Assembly (NCBI RefSeq): GCF_028289855.1
Contig: NZ_JAQGKZ010000033.1
Location: 1 to 37,632 of the forward strand
Direction of reading: 5' to 3'
From: Sphingomonas bacterium
Lineage (GTDB): Bacteria; Pseudomonadota; Alphaproteobacteria; Sphingomonadales; Sphingomonadaceae
DNA length: 37,632 nucleotides
Position numbers and translations under genes: made by a program
Shown here: one piece after another, positions 29,226-37,632 of the stretch
Position numbering within the stretch: position 1 is the stretch's first letter
Layout of the letters: every line of letters begins with the position of its first letter
Notes under the pieces: generated by a model
Databases searched by the model: none
The model's input: the letters and a program-made list of their open reading frames with translations, nothing else
Told to the model about the DNA's origin: nothing

Positions 29226-29977
29226 TAGTTGCTTTTCCCGGTGAGCGCACTGGCCTGAGCGGCGCGGCGGTATAACACTTCAGCCAGCGCCGCTTCGATC
29301 GGCTCGCGGGCACGGGCAAGGTCGAGACCGGGCGCACAGGCAGCCGTGACGGGCGAGAGGCGTGTGATCATACTCTTTTCGGCTTTCGACCCCAACGGCG
29401 CGAGGATCAGTGCGCGCGCGCCGTCGCGGTCGCGCATCGCGATGCAATCGGCGGCGGTGACCGTCAAACGGATCGCCGCACCGCCATCGGGCGCGGTCGC
29501 CGAAACGCCCGCAGGAACCAGGTCGATACGGTCGATCAGGAACGTCGGCGCTTGCCGCCCGAAATCGCGCTTGTACTTCGCGGCGAACAACGCGCCGCGC
29601 AACAGCAATGCGGTAAACTTCAGCCGCCCGCCGACAAGGCAGCCGGAGATCGATATCTCGGCACCCCGCCGGCCAAAGCCGGGGTCGAACGGCGACATCG
29701 CGAGAAACGAATCGACTTGACTCGGCGCGTTGCGGACCAGGCACTCGGCATAGCCGCGCAGCACCAGACGTGCTTCGTCGCTCGATGCCGGCCGCGCACG
29801 CTCGGGCAAAGCGATCGCCGCGGATGACGCCCCCACGACCGACGCCAAAGCGGCCATCCAAAGCCAGCGCGTTGGGACCGAGAACCAGCCGATAGAGCGG
29901 CTCGGCGACGAGCCGGCGGAGGTCGGCGCGCCGAGGGGGATTTCGACTTCGATGCCGTCTACCTTGAGCTTGGGCAT
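29225..29977 (-). CDS. Exported four-cysteine protein (paralogue 4) with a NuoG-like N-terminal leader
   Basis: A 250-residue protein whose first ~16 residues, MPKLKVDGIEVEIPLG, copy the NuoG N-terminus. A signal-peptide-like stretch then begins at about residue 36 (PTRWLWMAALASVVGASSAA). The mature domain has cysteines at 79, 113, 178 and 214 (spacings 34, 65, 36), LLLRGALFAAKYKRDFG and AALAEVLYRR, shared with the three genes upstream. The ATG at 29977 overlaps the previous stop (TGATG) and the TAA overlaps the nuoG ATG. An internal ATG at residue 41 is possible but lacks basic residues before the hydrophobic core. Function unknown. Confidence 0.75.
   Translation of the reverse strand: MPKLKVDGIEVEIPLGAPTSAGSSPSRSIGWFSVPTRWLWMAALASVVGASSAAIALPERARPASSDEARLVLRGYAECLVRNAPSQVDSFLAMSPFDPGFGRRGAEISISGCLVGGRLKFTALLLRGALFAAKYKRDFGRQAPTFLIDRIDLVPAGVSATAPDGGAAIRLTVTAADCIAMRDRDGARALILAPLGSKAEKSMITRLSPVTAACAPGLDLARAREPIEAALAEVLYRRAAQASALTGKSN
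29930..29977 (-). repeat. Second copy of the nuoG 5' end, fused to the four-cysteine gene
   Basis: This is the direct-repeat partner of 29178-29225 (41 of 48 identical nt). It replaces what would otherwise be the start of an exported-protein gene. Substitutions are a mix of silent and replacement changes (Thr3 to Lys, Asp12 to Glu, Val13 to Ile, Ala15 to Leu), so the copy is not very recent. Confidence 0.85.
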
Positions 29978-30651
29978 CAGTTCGAACTCGTCGGTTTCGA
30001 GGCGTCCGCCTCGCGATAATAGGCTTCGGCGAGGTACCCGATCAAACTACCCTTCGAAAATGCATGCTGCACACCGGGCGGGGTGCATTGATCGAAACGC
30101 GGCTTGAGCGCCCCGATCGCCGCCTGCTCGGCGGGGGCGCCGGCGACCGCCTGCAACAGCTTTAGACTGTTGCCGGGGTCGGCCCGAACCACGCAGCCGG
30201 CGAACTGCAGAACGCCGCTATTGTCCCCCGACATGACCAGCGCGGCGGCGCCGAACGTCGCCGGGCGCCGCCCGAAATCCTTGCGGACGAGCGCCTTGTA
30301 GAGCGCACCCCGGAACGCCACCGGATTGGTGTTCATTTCGACGCTATCCATGCCGTATTCGCGCCCGACCGCGCTGCTGCCGGTAAAACATTCCCCGTCC
30401 ATCAGCTTGGGCAGGAACTTGAAGTCGTGGGCGGTGTCCAGCGGCGGCGCCAGCATCTTGACCACCTGCGGATAATGCCGCTTGACGATGCACAGCGCGA
30501 AATTGTCGGACACGGCGCGCGCGACATCGCCCGTCGACCGACCCTCGGGCACCTCGATCGGAGCAGTATTGCTGCGAATGCTGCCCGTCTGGCCCTGGGC
30601 AGCGCCCGCAATGCCGCAAACCGCGGCAAGGAGAATCGGCCGCCGGATCAC
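29977..30651 (-). CDS. Exported four-cysteine protein (paralogue 3)
   Basis: A 224-residue protein. The GTG at 30651 was chosen because it yields a classic signal peptide (MIRRPILLAAVCGIAGAAQG, cleavage near residue 20), has GAGG about 8 nt upstream, and overlaps the stop of a tiny upstream cistron (GTGA). The mature domain has cysteines 54, 88, 153 and 189 (spacings 34, 65, 36), VAFRGALYKALVRKDFGRR and YLAEAYYRE, matching the sister genes. It has no recognised domain or catalytic motif. Its stop overlaps the next start (TGATG). Confidence 0.75.
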   Translation of the reverse strand: MIRRPILLAAVCGIAGAAQGQTGSIRSNTAPIEVPEGRSTGDVARAVSDNFALCIVKRHYPQVVKMLAPPLDTAHDFKFLPKLMDGECFTGSSAVGREYGMDSVEMNTNPVAFRGALYKALVRKDFGRRPATFGAAALVMSGDNSGVLQFAGCVVRADPGNSLKLLQAVAGAPAEQAAIGALKPRFDQCTPPGVQHAFSKGSLIGYLAEAYYREADASKPTSSN

Positions 30652-30707
30652 GCAGCGACCTCGCACGGTGCCGCCCAGGCGGGGATGTCGAACTGGAACG
30701 TGAGCAT
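30648..30707 (-). CDS. Possible 19-residue mini-cistron between paralogues 2 and 3
   Basis: The frame reads MLTFQFDIPAWAAPCEVAA followed by TGA. It starts 9 nt after the stop of the upstream gene and its TGA overlaps the GTG of the next gene (GTGA). Its last codons contain the ribosome binding site of that next gene. No good ribosome binding site precedes it. It may be a coupling leader, a remnant of another gene, or chance; no homologue is recognised. Confidence 0.4.
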   Translation of the reverse strand: MLTFQFDIPAWAAPCEVAA

Positions 30708-30716
30708 CGCGGTGAT

Positions 30717-31313
30717 CTACTTCGATATCATGTGATAAAGCGGTTCGGCGACGATCAGCCGCAGGTCGTCGCGCTTCGTCGTGAATTTCTTGCCCGGCGC
30801 AAGGCAATCGTTGAGCGCCGGCGTCAAGGCGGCGATCGCCGCGCGTTCATCGCCGCTCCCGCGCGCCGAGCGAGCGAGCCGCAGCGCAGCGCCCGGATTC
30901 AGCGCGACGACGCAGTCCCCGAACTGGCGGATCGAGACCAGGTTGCGGTCATAACCGTACTGGCTGCCGCCGACGGCCAGCGCCCAGCGCGCACGCGGTG
31001 GCGGCGATGCCGCATCGAACCGGCCACGCTCCAACCAGCTTAGCAGCGCAGCGTTGGCGATCTCCGCGCGCTCGCGCCACGCGATCTGGCCGGTAACCGT
31101 CCGATTGTCGCTGCACCCGCCATAGATATCCATGAGCTTGGCACTCGCGCGACGTTCGTCGCTCGATCCGGGTAAGCTGGCAAGCAACGTCTTGGCGTCA
31201 TGCAAGTCGTTATCCACGACGCATTGCGCGACCTCGTATCCGTCGGTGGCGGCATGGGCGGGCAGCGCCGTTACCGCGGCGAGCAATCCGGCAATCGTGA
31301 GCAAGTACCTCAT
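30717..31313 (-). CDS. Exported four-cysteine protein (paralogue 2)
   Basis: A 198-residue protein with a clear signal peptide (MRYLLTIAGLLAAVTALPAHA, cleavage after residue 21). Cysteines at 31, 67, 134 and 170 have spacings 36, 67 and 36. FGDCVVALNPGAALRLA, ALTPALNDCLAPG and VAEPLY parallel the other paralogues. The otherwise conserved LRGAxY segment is diverged (ANAALLSWLERGRF). The ATG at 31313 has GGAGG about 8 nt upstream and overlaps the stop of a 15-codon cistron (ATGA). Confidence 0.78.
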   Translation of the reverse strand: MRYLLTIAGLLAAVTALPAHAATDGYEVAQCVVDNDLHDAKTLLASLPGSSDERRASAKLMDIYGGCSDNRTVTGQIAWRERAEIANAALLSWLERGRFDAASPPPRARWALAVGGSQYGYDRNLVSIRQFGDCVVALNPGAALRLARSARGSGDERAAIAALTPALNDCLAPGKKFTTKRDDLRLIVAEPLYHMISK

Positions 31314-31357
31314 TCCGCTGCCTCCTGTTTTGATACGGGGCCGTTGAACTCCGACAT
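31310..31357 (-). CDS. Possible 15-residue mini-cistron ending like NuoF
   Basis: The frame reads [15 protein letters not shown] followed by TGA. Its ATG overlaps the stop of paralogue 1 (TGATG) and its TGA overlaps the start of paralogue 2 (ATGA), so it exactly bridges the gap. The final 18 nt (caggaggcagcggaatga) match the last 18 nt of nuoF (caggaggccgcggagtga) at 16 positions and supply the GGAGG ribosome binding site for the next gene. It could be a relic of a nuoF 3'-end duplication kept as a coupling joint. Confidence 0.5.
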   Translation of the reverse strand: MSEFNGPVSKQEAAE

Positions 31358-32018
31358 CACTTCGTCCCCACAGCCTTGGCCCTGTTTGTCAACGCAAGCG
31401 TCCGTTTGTACAGGGCTTCCGCCAGCGTTGCCTGCAAACCCCAACGCGTGAGACGCACTTGCTGCTTGGGTGGCAGACAATCGGCAAGCGCCGGCCGAAG
31501 TGCGGCAAGCGCCTTGTCCTCGAACGGTGTCGCGGCATCGGCCGTTACCAGGTCACGCGTCGCATCGGGCGAGAGCTTGGCGACACAACCGCCGAAGGTC
31601 GTCGACGGGGCAGAATCCAGCTCTTCGCCGGGCTGCCCGTTCGCAGGAACAACTGTCGCGCGAGTCGCCTGTGACAAATAGCCGAACTCGCGAAGGTACA
31701 TCGCGCGGTAGATCGCGCCGCGTAACAACGCCGGCGACATTCTCAACTGCCCCGCGAACAGGCAATCGTCAGTCTGGAGCTTTGACAACGCGCGGTCGAT
31801 CGCACCGTCGTCGGGCAACGCCAGCGCTCGCTGCACGCCGCCGAGATGCTGCATCATTATACAATAGCCGTATTGGTTCAGCATCTCGCGCGACTGGTCG
31901 GTCTCGGAAATCGGGCGAGACGAGGGCACGGCGGCATACGGGGTCGGCAGCGCATATTGCGCGCTAGCCGGTGACACGCAGCATGCGGCAATCGCCAACA
32001 GGAGGGTCCGTCGCGTCG

Positions 32019-32022
<4 letters not shown>
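31357..32022 (-). CDS. Exported four-cysteine protein (paralogue 1)
   Basis: A 221-residue protein. The GTG at 32022 overlaps the nuoF stop (GTGA) and gives a signal peptide ([21 protein letters not shown], cleavage after residue 21); GGAGG lies in the last codons of nuoF. The mature cysteines are 54, 87, 146 and 182 (spacings 33, 59, 36). [38 protein letters not shown] and LAEALYKR match the sister genes. No known domain recognised; probably a periplasmic disulfide-bonded protein. Confidence 0.78.
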
Positions 32023-33323
<1,301 letters not shown>

Positions 33324-33330
33324 CAGAAAT

Positions 33331-33337
33331 CCTCCCC
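33331..33337 (-). promoter_or_regulatory. nuoF ribosome binding site formed by the edge of the repeat
   Basis: On the minus strand GGGGAGG lies 7 nt before the nuoF ATG. The same bases form one strand of the terminal 8-bp hairpin, so folding of the repeat RNA would hide this site. Confidence 0.6.
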
Positions 33338-33449
33338 GTTCACGGGGAGGTGGCAGCGCGAAGCGCTGACGGAGGGGGCGGGCCGCAAGCGCTGCGCGAG
33401 GAGGCAAACCCCCTCCGGCGCTTCGCGCCACCTCCCCGTCCCGGGGAGG
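33331..33449. repeat. Compound palindromic repeat upstream of nuoF
   Basis: Two outer hairpins, 33331-33350 (CCTCCCCG-ttca-CGGGGAGG) and 33431-33449 (CCTCCCCG-tcc-CGGGGAGG), frame a larger inverted repeat. Its arms continue inward as GGTGGC(AG)CGCGAAGCGC...GGAGGGGG and its complement, around a centre near 33383-33413. It fills most of the only sizable gap inside the nuo operon. In RNA each arm would form a very stable hairpin. Its edge at 33331-33337 also serves as the nuoF ribosome binding site. Confidence 0.85.
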
Positions 33450-33465
33450 ATTGAGAAAGCGGCAA

Positions 33466-33633
33466 TCATTTACCCTTCCCCATCGCGTTGCGGACGAAAT
33501 AGACCAGGACCAGCACGATCCCGACCGCGACCGCCAGCCCTATCAGCGCGAAGGCAACGCGCAACACCAGCCCGAGCAGCACCAGCGCGCCGATGATCGC
33601 GAACACAGCGACGATGGGATTCATGCCGCGCAT
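33466..33633 (-). CDS. 55-residue hydrophobic membrane protein between nuoE and nuoF
   Basis: The reading frame encodes two closely packed hydrophobic stretches (about 6-23 and 27-48: [19 protein letters not shown] and [19 protein letters not shown]) and a basic tail, RNAMGKGK. The ATG at 33633 overlaps the nuoE stop (TGATG) and has GGGGGGA about 7 nt upstream; an ATG at 33639 is too close to that site. No family recognised. Overlap with nuoE and membrane-protein composition support a real gene. Confidence 0.65.
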   Translation of the reverse strand: MRGMNPIVAVFAIIGALVLLGLVLRVAFALIGLAVAVGIVLVLVYFVRNAMGKGK

Positions 33634-34298
33634 CACCATTCCCCCCGGTAATCGTGGTTTTCGGTCGCCATTGCTTTCAGGCTGGTCGGCCCGCCCTCGG
33701 GACAGCTCGTCTGCCGGCCGATCGTCGATCCGGGCTTCGGCGTCTCGCCCCGCGCGAGCGCCTCGAGCACACCGATCGTACGATCGTAGTCGAGGTCTTC
33801 GTAATTATCGTCGTTGATCTGGACCATCGGCGCGTTGGCGCACACGCCGAGGCACTCGACCTCGGTCAGCGTGAACAGCCCGTCGGGGGTGGTCTTGCCC
33901 TTGACCAGCCCGTGATTTTTGCACGCCGCGAGCACGTCGTCGGACCCGGCGAGCAGGCACGGCGTCGTCCCGCACACCTTAACGTGATAGCGCCCGACCG
34001 GCGCCATGTTGAACATCGTATAGAAGCTGACGACCTCGTACACGCGCATGTACGGCACGCCGATCTGGCGCGCGACGAACTCGATCACCGGGACCGGCAG
34101 CCAGCCCTGCGTGTTGGTCTCCGCGCCGACCTGGCGCTGTGCGAGGTCGAGCAGCGGCAGCGACGCCGATTGCTCGCGCCCCGCCGGGTAGCGGCCGAGG
34201 ATTTCGTTCGCCTTCCGTTGGTTTTCATCGGTCCACGCGAAATCGCCCCACCGCGCGCGGGTTTCGGCTTCGTCGGGGATTTGGGGAGCGTCAGCCAT
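33633..34298 (-). CDS. nuoE: NADH-quinone oxidoreductase subunit E (2Fe-2S)
   Basis: NuoE holds the N1a 2Fe-2S cluster beside NuoF. The 221-residue thioredoxin-like protein has ligands C109 and C114 (VKVCGTTPC) and C149 and C153 (VECLGVC). The C-terminal ~35 residues after the conserved core are polar and less constrained. The ATG at 34298 overlaps the 3' end of the exported-protein gene upstream by 8 nt. Identification is firm. Confidence 0.96.
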   Translation of the reverse strand: MADAPQIPDEAETRARWGDFAWTDENQRKANEILGRYPAGREQSASLPLLDLAQRQVGAETNTQGWLPVPVIEFVARQIGVPYMRVYEVVSFYTMFNMAPVGRYHVKVCGTTPCLLAGSDDVLAACKNHGLVKGKTTPDGLFTLTEVECLGVCANAPMVQINDDNYEDLDYDRTIGVLEALARGETPKPGSTIGRQTSCPEGGPTSLKAMATENHDYRGEW

Positions 34299-34797
34299 TT
34301 ATTCCGCTCATTGGTGTAGGCAGTCCGAGCGCTTTTTCTACTGCGGCACGACACGTCGAAGTCTCATAGACCAGATAGCTGTCGGCAGCACCTGCCTTGC
34401 ATGCAATGCCGATAACTTCGCCCGACCGAATGGCATCAACCTCGACAAACTGAAGAATGCCACGATACTTTGACTCAGTAAAAATGGCAGGGCGATTGCC
34501 GAAATTCATCTGGCGTGACTTAGTTTCAATTTTCCAGCGATCAGATTTCTGCAGCCGAAATTGACCAACGACACCTTCGTTGATGCTGTTCTCAATGGTC
34601 CGCAGATAATCGGTCGGAATCCTATTCGGAAGATCTTGACCCTTCTTGCCGCGATCAACTGCGATTTGAACATTCGCATTTGGCATAAGGCCCAAAGCTT
34701 TTGCATCAAGCGCGTTAGTATCCGGGCTGGCATTCGCCTTAGGAGACTGGCTGGAACAGGCACTTGCCAGCAGCGCAGTGATAAATATTGCCTTCAC
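34291..34797 (-). CDS. AT-rich exported protein or lipoprotein between nuoD and nuoE
   Basis: A 168-residue protein starting at GTG 34797, which overlaps the nuoD stop (GTGA). The N-terminus [17 protein letters not shown] is signal-peptide-like with Cys14 at a lipobox-like position, though the -3 residue is Ala rather than Leu, so plain export is also possible. The mature part includes a charged helix-rich region and two further cysteines (IACKAG and [12 protein letters not shown]). GC content is about 45% (54 of 120 bases counted at 34501-34620), well below its neighbours, suggesting a foreign or weakly constrained origin. Function unknown. Confidence 0.7.
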   Translation of the reverse strand: MKAIFITALLASACSSQSPKANASPDTNALDAKALGLMPNANVQIAVDRGKKGQDLPNRIPTDYLRTIENSINEGVVGQFRLQKSDRWKIETKSRQMNFGNRPAIFTESKYRGILQFVEVDAIRSGEVIGIACKAGAADSYLVYETSTCRAAVEKALGLPTPMSGING

Positions 34798-36029
34798 CGG
34801 TCGCACTCCCCGAACACGATATCGAGCGCGCCCAAAATCGCAGTCGTATCCGCCAGCATGTGCCCCTTCGACATGAAGTCCATCGCCTGCAAATGGCTGA
34901 ACGCAGTCGGGCGGATCTTGCAGCGGTACGGCTTGTTGCTGCCGTCGGCGACCAGATAGACGCCGAACTCGCCCTTGGGGCTTTCGGTCGCGACGTACAC
35001 GTCGCCCGCGGGGACGTGATAGCCTTCGGTGAACAGCTTGAAGTGATGGATCAGCGCTTCCATCGATTGCTTCATCTCGGCGCGCTTGGGCGGCACCACC
35101 TTGCGGTCGTCGCTGGCGATCGGGCCGTTCGGCATTTCGCTGAGGCACTGCTTCATGATGCGGACCGACTGGCGGACTTCCTCGACGCGGACCATGAAGC
35201 GGTCGTAGCAATCGCCGCGCGTGCCGACCGGCACGTCGAAGTCCATCTTCGCGTACGCATCGTACGGCTGCGACTTGCGCAAATCCCACGGGATGCCCGA
35301 CCCGCGGATCATCGGGCCCGAAAAGCCCCAGCGCACCGCATCGTCGCGGCTGACGATCGCGATGTCGACGTTGCGCTGTTTGAAGATACGGTTGTCGGCG
35401 ACCAAGCTGATCGCGTCCTCGAACAAGCGCGGCACGCGCGTGTCGAGCCAGTCGGCGATATCGGTCAGCAGCTTGAGCGGCACGTCCTGATGCACGCCGC
35501 CGGGGCGGAAATAGTTGGAGTGCATCCGCGCGCCCGACGCGCGTTCGAAGAAGTTGAGGCAATCCTCGCGCAGTTCGAACATCCACAGGTTCGGCGTCAT
35601 CGCGCCGACGTCCATCACATGGCTGCCCAGGTTGAGCATGTGATTCGAAATGCGCGTCAATTCGGCGAAGAACACGCGGAGGTATTGCGCGCGGATCGGC
35701 ACTTCCAGGTCGAGCAATTTCTCGACCGCGAGCACAAAGCTGTGCTCCATGCAGAGCGGCGAGCAGTAATCGAGCCGGTCGAAATACGGCAGCGCCTGCG
35801 CGTAGGTCTTGTATTCGATCAATTTCTCGGTGCCGCGGTGGAGCAGCCCGATATGCGGATCGACGCGCTCGACGATCTCGCCGTCGAGTTCCATGACGAG
35901 GCGAAGCACGCCGTGCGCGGCGGGGTGCTGCGGGCCGAAATTGATCGTGTAATTCTGGATCTGGACGTCGCCGGGGGTCGGGTCTTCGGCGTCGGTATGG
36001 CCCAGCATCTGGTCGAGGGCATCGGTCAT
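34794..36029 (-). CDS. nuoD: NADH-quinone oxidoreductase subunit D (49-kDa)
   Basis: NuoD forms the quinone site together with NuoB and NuoH. The 411-residue protein has the conserved N-terminal [20 protein letters not shown] with the quinone-site His, the [13 protein letters not shown] segment, and the C-terminal [20 protein letters not shown]. It is the separate D form, not the C-D fusion of enterobacteria. It overlaps the nuoC stop by 4 bp. Confidence 0.97.
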   Translation of the reverse strand: MTDALDQMLGHTDAEDPTPGDVQIQNYTINFGPQHPAAHGVLRLVMELDGEIVERVDPHIGLLHRGTEKLIEYKTYAQALPYFDRLDYCSPLCMEHSFVLAVEKLLDLEVPIRAQYLRVFFAELTRISNHMLNLGSHVMDVGAMTPNLWMFELREDCLNFFERASGARMHSNYFRPGGVHQDVPLKLLTDIADWLDTRVPRLFEDAISLVADNRIFKQRNVDIAIVSRDDAVRWGFSGPMIRGSGIPWDLRKSQPYDAYAKMDFDVPVGTRGDCYDRFMVRVEEVRQSVRIMKQCLSEMPNGPIASDDRKVVPPKRAEMKQSMEALIHHFKLFTEGYHVPAGDVYVATESPKGEFGVYLVADGSNKPYRCKIRPTAFSHLQAMDFMSKGHMLADTTAILGALDIVFGECDR

Positions 36030-36855
36030 TGGTTCTGCCCCTTGCCCTTGGTCGGCACGACGTCCGGATTCTTCGGCTTGCGCGCACGCTTGGGCGTCGG
36101 CTCCGCCCTGCCCTCGCCGGTCTGCGTGGTGCTTTCGGTCGTCTTGGGTGTCGGCGCGGGCGCTGCGGCCTTGGACTGCGCGGCATCGGCCTTGACGATC
36201 TCGTCAGCCTTGAGCGGCGTCGGCGCGCCCTTCTCTTCGGGCAGCTTTGCCTTCTCGTCGCCCGGCAGGATGTATTCGGCACCTTCCCACGGGCTCATGA
36301 AGTCGAAGGTGCGGAAATCCTGCGCCAGCTTGACCGGCTCGTACGCGACGCGCTTGGTTTCTTCCGAATAGCGCACCTCGACATAGCCGGTCAGCGGGAA
36401 GTCCTTGCGCTGCGGATGCCCGACGAACCCGTAATCGGTCAGGATGCGGCGCAGGTCGGGGTTCCCCTCGAACAGCACGCCATACATGTCGTACACCTCG
36501 CGCTCGAGCCAGCCGGCGACCGGCCAGATCCCCGTCACCGACGGCACCGGCTTGATCTCGTCGGTCCGGACGTGGACGCGGATGCGGTGGTTGCGCGTCA
36601 GGCTAAGCAGGCAATAGACCACTTCGAACCGGTCGGGCCGCTCGGGGTAATCGACCCCGGCGATTTCCATCAATTGCTGATATTCGAGTCCCGGGGTGTC
36701 GCGCAGCAAGGTCATCGTCTCGACCAGGCTCTCGCGAGCGACGCTGAACGACACTTCGTTGACGGCCTCGAGGCTCGACAGAATCTTCGCGCCGAGCGTT
36801 CGCTCGGTCGCGCCGATCACGCCATCATTCGATGCATAGGCAGGCGCAGACGATT

Positions 36856-36859
<4 letters not shown>
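36026..36859 (-). CDS. nuoC: NADH-quinone oxidoreductase subunit C (30-kDa) with long polar tail
   Basis: NuoC is a peripheral-arm subunit contacting NuoD. The core ends near residue 201 and includes the signature [20 protein letters not shown] (119-138) and [20 protein letters not shown]. Residues 202-277 form a Lys/Pro/Ala/Thr-rich, probably disordered tail, so the 277-residue length exceeds the usual ~200. It overlaps the VOC protein gene and nuoD by 4 bp each. Confidence 0.95.

Positions 36860-37632
<773 letters not shown>

Noticed and set aside
29645..29675. Short palindrome CCCCGCCGGCCAAAGCCGGGG inside paralogue 4
   Set aside because: Only short arms with a bulge; expected by chance in GC-rich coding DNA and not clearly like the two larger repeats.
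33324..33431. Upstream extension of nuoF through the palindromic repeat
   Set aside because: The added residues are encoded by the repeat and do not resemble NuoF; the ATG at 33323 starts the conserved sequence.
33331..33449. Reading the repeat as an intrinsic terminator inside the nuo operon
   Set aside because: The hairpins are strong but no run of T follows on either strand, and essential nuoF lies downstream.

Overview
The window is GC-rich, densely packed chromosomal DNA that looks like a sphingomonad (Alphaproteobacteria, Sphingomonadales). The evidence is an alphaproteobacterial LexA box (GTTC-N7-GTTC) in front of lexA, a DUF1467 protein beside ribonuclease J, a complex I operon followed by birA-coaX-rnj, DUF2336 and TipN-like genes, and GC-rich palindromic repeats of the kind scattered through sphingomonad genomes. 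This assignment is inference. No tRNA, rRNA, CRISPR array, transposase or phage gene was seen. No stretch over 300 bases lacks a gene; the longest gaps are 8194-8351 (158 nt, a weak hairpin only) and 33324-33465 (142 nt, filled by a palindromic repeat).

Left part (1-8193). The 3' part of moaC overlaps moeA (molybdenum cofactor synthesis). lexA follows behind a three-half-site operator. Convergent to lexA lie a 2OG-Fe(II) oxygenase gene and comEC, which carries an in-frame palindromic repeat. Divergent from comEC are gltX, gltA (citrate synthase) and a two-helix membrane protein.

Middle part (8352-16094). A minus-strand run, Hpt-like protein, membrane protein with a decayed nucleotidyltransferase/CDP-alcohol transferase-like layout, DUF2336 protein and sensor-kinase-like protein, has lost the expected phospho-accepting histidine in both phosphorelay proteins. 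Divergent from it is a two-TM coiled-coil protein resembling TipN in layout. A near-consensus CtrA site lies in front of the DUF2336 gene. Then come DUF1467 and rnj.

Right part (16137-37632). One long minus-strand operon reads nuoB(partial)-C-D-E-F-G-H-I-J-K-L-M-N-birA-coaX. It encodes 13 of the 14 subunits of proton-pumping NADH:quinone oxidoreductase; nuoA would lie beyond the right edge. The operon is full of non-nuo genes, nearly all joined by overlapping stop/start codons: a VOC-fold protein (B/C), an AT-rich exported protein (D/E), a 55-residue membrane protein (E/F), four exported four-cysteine proteins (F/G), a 69-residue membrane protein (G/H), and a secreted protein, a methyltransferase and a second secreted protein (H/I).

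The most unusual stretch is nuoF-nuoG (29225-32022). Four tandem, diverged paralogues share four cysteines at nearly fixed spacing. The last one begins with a copy of the 5' end of nuoG. Two tiny cistrons (15 and 19 codons) bridge the junctions, one ending in a copy of the 3' end of nuoF. This looks like an expanding gene family that uses complex I gene ends as translational-coupling joints.
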